This document shows positions 63,190 to 64,000 of a stretch of DNA of 64,000 bases, piece after piece. The translations under genes and the position numbers were made by a program. The first letter of the stretch is position 1, and every line of letters begins with the position of its first letter. Source of the DNA: Xenopus tropicalis (taxonomy: Eukaryota; Chordata; Amphibia; Anura; Pipidae); the NCBI RefSeq assembly GCF_000004195.4, contig NC_030679.2:152272284-152336283 (forward strand), given 5' to 3'. A model generated the notes under the pieces. The model was not told where the DNA came from and did no database searches. It saw nothing but the letters and a program-made list of their open reading frames with translations.

Positions 63190-64000
63190 ATGCAGGTTCT
63201 GCTAGAGATGGCGGCCACCACGGAAAATCTGCAGCTACCAGGGGCAGCGGGAAGTACAGAGGGGGAGGCTACCACCTTCCTGGCTCCACCCCCTGCCCCG
63301 CCCCCGCCCAAAGCAGAACTGCAGCCCAAAGCCACAAAGGAAGGGGCGGAGCAGCAAGCAGCCCCCCGGGGGCCCCGCAATGGCTTCCAGGGGAAGAGGA
63401 GGAACAGCTTCAACGTTGGCTTCAAGCACCCGGTTCCGTTCAAGCGGCGCCGGAGGGTCAACTCGGACTGCGATCCGGTCCTGCCCTCCAACTTCCTGCT
63501 GGGGGGCAATATATTCGACCCCCTCAACCTGAACAGTCTGCTGGACGAGGACGTGAACCGCACGCTCAACGCCGAGACCCCAAAGTCGTCGCCTCTTCCG
63601 TCCCGGAACCGGGATCCAGTGGAGATTCTCATTCCTAAAGACATTACGGATCCGCTGTGCCTCAACGCCAGTTCCGGGGAGCTCCTACTGTCCCCCCTAA
63701 AGAGTAGGAAACGGCACCGGCACCGCCACCACCCGCCGACAGATGCACCTTCAAAGGCTCCCGGGGGGCCGGCTCAGGAAGCAGAGCCCGCCCCCGAGGA
63801 GCCGCAGCCATACGAACTGAACACGGCGATTAACTGCAGGGACGAGGTGGTGTCTCTGCCCGCGCTGGAGAGTGACCCGGCGGCGCCATCGGCCGGCGCT
63901 TCCGCCATATCTGCCTCTCGGCACCGCAAACGGAGAAGGACTTCCAGCAAATCCGAAGGGAAACACGGGAGCCCGGAGAGGAGTAAGAGCCTATTGGCCG
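63190..64000 (+). CDS. mepce: MEPCE (7SK methylphosphate capping enzyme), N-terminal part
   Basis: SAM-dependent methyltransferase that adds the gamma-monomethyl cap to 7SK RNA and stays in the 7SK RNP that restrains P-TEFb; nuclear. The 270 codons run open to the window edge. The first ATG of the frame gives [13 protein letters not shown]; the in-frame ATG at 63208 matches human EMAAEKEP. Seen here is only the disordered N-terminal region: KRRNSF (69-74), the basic [12 protein letters not shown] (84-95), the near-invariant [20 protein letters not shown] (98-117), [16 protein letters not shown] (141-156), and [16 protein letters not shown] (207-222). Glycine-rich insertions of the human protein are missing, so it is shorter. 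The catalytic domain lies beyond 64000. Confidence 0.95.
   Translation, partial: MQVLLEMAATTENLQLPGAAGSTEGEATTFLAPPPAPPPPKAELQPKATKEGAEQQAAPRGPRNGFQGKRRNSFNVGFKHPVPFKRRRRVNSDCDPVLPSNFLLGGNIFDPLNLNSLLDEDVNRTLNAETPKSSPLPSRNRDPVEILIPKDITDPLCLNASSGELLLSPLKSRKRHRHRHHPPTDAPSKAPGGPAQEAEPAPEEPQPYELNTAINCRDEVVSLPALESDPAAPSAGASAISASRHRKRRRTSSKSEGKHGSPERSKSLLA

Overview
The window is vertebrate DNA, most likely from a frog of the genus Xenopus. The spliced proteins match vertebrate orthologues, and TTAA-flanked T2-type MITEs and a Tc1 element typical of Xenopus lie between them. The gene order ACTL6B - TFR2 - ZCWPW1 - MEPCE collects genes that sit in one neighbourhood on human 7q22. The species cannot be fixed from the sequence alone.

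Layout. (1) 1-3335: the last four coding exons of ACTL6B (+), a neuronal BAF-complex actin-like protein. (2) 3358-13454: intergenic, dominated by an 8 kb satellite of 51-nt units with higher-order duplications. (3) 13455-40087: a complete 18-exon TFR2 (+), encoding a 753-residue transferrin receptor 2. Nearly every large intron is filled by a different minisatellite. (4) 40100-44560: two more arrays, an intact Tc1/mariner transposon (42009-43639) and MITE debris. (5) 44565-59100: ZCWPW1 on the minus strand, a CW plus PWWP histone-methyl reader. Its introns hold 60-, 70- and 27-nt arrays, a perfect 409-bp-arm foldback element, and a TIR-bounded element swollen by a 25-nt array. (6) 59160-62560: repeats, including an 83-nt array. 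(7) 62570-64000: CpG-rich promoter, 5'UTR exon and N-terminal 270 codons of MEPCE (+), the 7SK cap methyltransferase, running off the window.

About 40 kb of the 64 kb (estimated by eye) is tandem repeat, in roughly 25 arrays with unrelated units. The main unexplained pattern is that at least ten intronic arrays begin within about 30 nt of an exon boundary. In several the unit contains the splice site itself, so the transcripts carry tens of decoy acceptors or donors. The genes do not form a pathway: TFR2 senses iron-loaded transferrin, ACTL6B and ZCWPW1 are chromatin proteins, and MEPCE acts on 7SK RNA. Long open frames inside the arrays are by-products of repeat units with few stop codons and are not annotated as genes.

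The most biologically pointed protein observation is in ZCWPW1. The frog CW domain keeps its zinc cysteines and first cage Trp but has Cys where mammals have the second H3K4me3-cage Trp, and the protein ends just after the PWWP region.
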